Below, in pieces: positions 5,653 to 7,954 of a DNA stretch of 7,954 nt. The first letter of the stretch is position 1, and every line of letters starts with the position of its first letter. The position numbers and the translations under genes were made by a program. Below the pieces are notes generated by a model that saw only the letters and a list, made by a program, of their open reading frames with translations, made no database searches and was not told the DNA's origin. Source of the DNA: Minisyncoccota bacterium (GTDB taxonomy: Bacteria; Patescibacteriota; Minisyncoccia; Phycocordibacterales; UBA9973); NCBI GenBank assembly GCA_017984185.1, contig JAGNZX010000021.1, positions 1-7,954 of the forward strand. The letters run 5' to 3'.

Positions 5653-6264
5653 TTAATTTTTTAACCAATAAGTCTTAATTTTAAAGTTAAACCTATAAAT
5701 CTCTTGTGGGGTTCCGCTAGTTGCTGGTCCTGAGGCTGAGGTAAACTGGACAGAAGAAATATCGATAATCCTCAGATTTTTTTCCAAATCTCTAACAAAA
5801 TTTAAAAAATTATTATAATTCGTGGTTACAGAAAAACCTAGGTCCCAAGATCCATAATTTTCAATCTTGTTTTTACCTCGATCACTTCCACCACCAGTGA
5901 TAACTGCAGCACCCTTGGTCTCACTATTTTTAGCGTCAGTCGGAGTTGCATTATACTGAACATCTTTTAAGGCCATACTATAAGGTCTGGCCTTATCTTC
6001 GATTTCTAAAATCAATCGAATATTGTCTACATTGTCTGGCACCATTCTGGTAATTTTTTCTTTATCCTTAACAGAGATAGCGTCATAGTCGGTGACCAAT
6101 CGATCACGTTCGTTTTCAAGGGCCTTCGAATTACCCAAGGCTTCATTGTAAGTGACTTGTTCTGCTTTTAATTTTCCGATTTCTTGATATAACGGATTAG
6201 AAAACAAAAAAAGTATAGCGGCGCTGATACCTATTAACAATAATGATGTGATGTATCTAAACAT
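5653..6264 (-). CDS. pilO: Type IV pilus alignment protein PilO
   Basis: PilO pairs with PilN in the inner-membrane frame that links the cytoplasmic motor ring to the extracellular side. The 203-residue protein shows the family layout: a membrane helix (about 5-24), a coiled-coil stalk (about 26-70), then a ferredoxin-like domain starting at MVPDNVDNIRLILEIED (74-90) and continuing with VTTNYNNFLNFVRDLEKNLRIIDIS (146-170). This last segment is the most typical PilO stretch. Low-complexity loops at about 106-135 and 175-187 separate the strands. It begins nine bases after the pilN stop and ends one base before the next start, so it is certainly co-transcribed. No Shine-Dalgarno sequence precedes the ATG. 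Sequence similarity within this family is weak, so the name rests on layout plus gene order. Confidence 0.92.
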   Translation of the reverse strand: MFRYITSLLLIGISAAILFLFSNPLYQEIGKLKAEQVTYNEALGNSKALENERDRLVTDYDAISVKDKEKITRMVPDNVDNIRLILEIEDKARPYSMALKDVQYNATPTDAKNSETKGAAVITGGGSDRGKNKIENYGSWDLGFSVTTNYNNFLNFVRDLEKNLRIIDISSVQFTSASGPATSGTPQEIYRFNFKIKTYWLKN

Positions 6265-6273
6265 GATAATAAT

Positions 6274-6882
6274 TTAAGGATTAACAGCTTGTCTCGTTTC
6301 TAATGTATTTTTATAATTCACAAAACTCGGATCAACCAAAAACTCTAATTGAAAAGTAACATAACCCTTGTCATCAAGTTGCAAATTGGAAAAAACTGGG
6401 TCAGTAAAATTTTTATCTTTAGAAAACAAATCGGCTTGCATGGCTATCTGGCTATACCCTATCGCTATACCATTCATAGTCACTAAAACTTTTCCATTTG
6501 CTTCACCTGGCAAAGAATAAGTAAAAGAAGTGTAGCGAACAGTCTTTCTGGTAATCTTGCCCAGTTCTTCGAAAATTGGTGTTATTGCTATGTGGTTTGC
6601 TAAGATTTCTTTCGCTGCATTCAAACGACTATCTAGCGTCTGAATTGCTGCTATGGTGGATGGTTCAAAACGATTTTGAGCCAAAGTCAAACTATCTACC
6701 ATTTCAGTAATATTTTTTGCTAAAACTTCCTTATATAAATACAAACCTCCCGTACCAACGATAACTGAAAATAGGATAAAAATAGAAACGATAGTACTGA
6801 AACTTACGGATTGCGGAGAAATAGATCGTTCTTTAACGATTGTTTTTTTGGGTATAAAAGATGTTTGAAAATTTTGCTCCAT
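6274..6882 (-). CDS. pilN: Type IV pilus assembly protein PilN
   Basis: PilN binds PilM with its short cytoplasmic tail and PilO with its extracytoplasmic domain. This 202-residue protein begins MEQNFQTSFIPKK, where FIPK stands in the place of the INLLP-type PilM-binding motif of classical PilN. The membrane helix is at about 28-50, followed by a predicted helical stalk (about 52-105) and a small globular domain. The overall length and layout are normal for PilN. It starts 21 bases after the pilM stop, and an AGAAG about five bases before the ATG is the only passable ribosome binding site in the cluster. The family diverges strongly, so I rely on the order pilM-N-O and on the tail plus helix architecture. 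The changed tail motif predicts a matching change in the PilM groove. Confidence 0.88.
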   Translation of the reverse strand: MEQNFQTSFIPKKTIVKERSISPQSVSFSTIVSIFILFSVIVGTGGLYLYKEVLAKNITEMVDSLTLAQNRFEPSTIAAIQTLDSRLNAAKEILANHIAITPIFEELGKITRKTVRYTSFTYSLPGEANGKVLVTMNGIAIGYSQIAMQADLFSKDKNFTDPVFSNLQLDDKGYVTFQLEFLVDPSFVNYKNTLETRQAVNP

Positions 6883-6903
6883 TATATTCTTCTATTATCT
6901 CAT

Positions 6904-7954
6904 TTATTGTAATTTTCGCAATGCCAAACCGAGAGAAACTGCAAATTCTGGACCGATAGATTCAAGAACCTTACTCAAAAAAGAAGGTGCACCGACTTTA
7001 TTAAACGGATGACCGATAATTATCTCAGCACGGAAATTGTTTAAAGCAATTTCAGGTAATCCTTTTAACAAGGCACCTCCACCAGTAAATATCACCTTAC
7101 TGATAACTCGATTGTATTTTTTCTCGTAATCTAATAATACATTATTGGCCTCTGAAAAGATATAGTTAGTGTGGACTTTGATGATATCTACTAAATTTTT
7201 TTCTTCAGAATTATCCAAAAAGCCGTATTCTTTCTTTATTTTTTCGGCTTCAGCAAAAGGAATACCCAGGGATTGCGAAATTGAGAGTGAAATATCTGTT
7301 CCACCACGCTCAATAGAATGAAAACTTTTCAACATTCCGAATTCAACAATAGATAATTTGGTGCGTGACGCACCAAAGTCCATCAAAAGAACTGGGGAAA
7401 GCTCGTGCTCAAAATTTGAACGCACTGAGGAGAATATTTCTATTTCCAAAAATGAAGCGGAGAGGTTTGAAAGAGAAATAATCGAACGATATTTTGAAAT
7501 TGCATCATTTTGAGTGGCAACAACCAAAACTTCAGTCTTTTCTTTTGGTATTTGCGAAATGGTGGTATTAGTATCTTCAGTTTTAGTGGTATTCATTTCT
7601 TCGAAAGATAATTCCTTTTTAGGAAATACAAAATAATCAAGAGAAACTTCGGCTATCGGCAAGGGAATATATTTACGAGCCTCAGTAGGCACGATAGAAG
7701 AAATTTCACTTTCTTTAATTTGCGCCGGCAGATCAATGACAAAAATCAAACTCTGTTGTACCGGAATCGCAAAAGCTGGCTCAGACGAAGAAGCCCCAGA
7801 TTGTTTTAAGACCTCTTTCAAAGCCACAGCTATTTGCTCAACTGGTAAGTTTGTAATCTGCCCAGCGTCGAGACCAGCATACGGAGCAAGAGCGATAGAA
7901 CCATAAGTTTCAAGTATTACCCTACCTCCCTTTTTTCTAATTTCAACAATTTTT
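6904..7954 (-). CDS. pilM: Type IV pilus protein PilM, 5' end cut by window edge
   Basis: PilM is an actin/FtsA-like (ASKHA-fold) ATP-binding protein that sits under the membrane and holds the PilN tail. The frame stays open from 7953 to the TAA at 6904 and gives 349 visible residues beginning KIVEIRKKGGRVILETYG, which resembles the region about 15-20 residues into other PilM proteins. The true start therefore lies beyond the window, and a GTG at 7825-7827 is internal. Visible motifs (window numbering) are EARKYIPLPIAEVSLDY (about 91-107), a phosphate-binding DFGASRTKLS (192-201) and an adenosine-site TGGGALLKGLPE (290-301). A Thr/Lys/Glu-rich insert of about 27 residues (about 113-139) is a likely surface loop. 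The first phosphate motif (DIGxxxxK type) must lie in the missing part. It is the first visible gene of the cluster. Confidence 0.95.
   Translation of the reverse strand, partial: KIVEIRKKGGRVILETYGSIALAPYAGLDAGQITNLPVEQIAVALKEVLKQSGASSSEPAFAIPVQQSLIFVIDLPAQIKESEISSIVPTEARKYIPLPIAEVSLDYFVFPKKELSFEEMNTTKTEDTNTTISQIPKEKTEVLVVATQNDAISKYRSIISLSNLSASFLEIEIFSSVRSNFEHELSPVLLMDFGASRTKLSIVEFGMLKSFHSIERGGTDISLSISQSLGIPFAEAEKIKKEYGFLDNSEEKNLVDIIKVHTNYIFSEANNVLLDYEKKYNRVISKVIFTGGGALLKGLPEIALNNFRAEIIIGHPFNKVGAPSFLSKVLESIGPEFAVSLGLALRKLQ

Noticed and set aside
6881..6886. TATAAT on the minus strand at the pilN start
   Set aside because: It overlaps the pilN ATG itself, so it cannot serve that gene, and no -35 box is present.
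7825..7827. GTG as the start codon of pilM
   Set aside because: The same frame is open for 42 more codons to the window edge and encodes typical PilM sequence (KIVEIRKKGGRV...), so the GTG is internal and the gene is cut by the edge.
66..7954. Alternative genetic code with TGA read as Gly (as in some CPR lineages)
   Set aside because: All genes stay open over their expected family lengths under the standard code and need no TGA read-through.

Overview
The window carries one minus-strand gene cluster for a type IV pilus (T4P) machine, read from the right edge to the left: pilM (5' end cut by the window edge), pilN, pilO, a small membrane-anchored protein in the usual pilP position, pilB, a stand-alone CheY-like receiver, pilT, pilC and a type IV prepilin. 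The cluster ends at a strong intrinsic terminator next to the left edge. I found no RNA gene, CRISPR array, insertion sequence or convincing plus-strand gene. No stretch over 300 bases lacks a gene; the longest gap is 191 bases (540-730).

The DNA is AT-rich. The pilin style (short leader, KKG/FTLIELL, four Cys), the PilN N-terminus (FQTSFIPKK), the absence of a secretin gene in the visible cluster and the gene order together suggest a Candidate Phyla Radiation (Patescibacteria, Parcubacteria-like) bacterium. This placement is inferred from memory of the families, not from a search. The genes read through in the standard code, with eight TAA stops, one TAG and no TGA.

Layout. 5259-7954 encodes the inner-membrane alignment set (PilM, PilN, PilO and the small PilP-position protein), with gaps of 1-21 bases, so it is almost certainly one transcript. 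1991-5247 encodes the motors: PilB (extension ATPase), a response-regulator receiver and PilT (retraction ATPase). 731-1942 is the platform protein PilC, flanked on both sides by short AGCT-rich repeat tracts. 66-539 is a prepilin with its own extended -10 promoter, a DnaA-box-like 9-mer just upstream, higher GC than the rest and its own terminator, so it is probably a separately transcribed, highly expressed unit.

How they work together: PilM on the cytoplasmic face binds the PilN tail. PilN and PilO form the membrane frame. PilB and PilT drive subunit addition and removal through PilC. The prepilin is the subunit. The receiver probably links the motors to a signal. Prepilin peptidase (PilD) is not in the window.

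The less ordinary points are the PilP-position protein ending in an NPF motif without a secretin, a 24-base palindrome-flanked block exactly in frame inside that gene, the AGCT repeat tracts, a PilB that has lost most of its zinc-binding cysteines, and the near absence of Shine-Dalgarno sequences. I see no wholly new system; this is a compact variant of a known machine.
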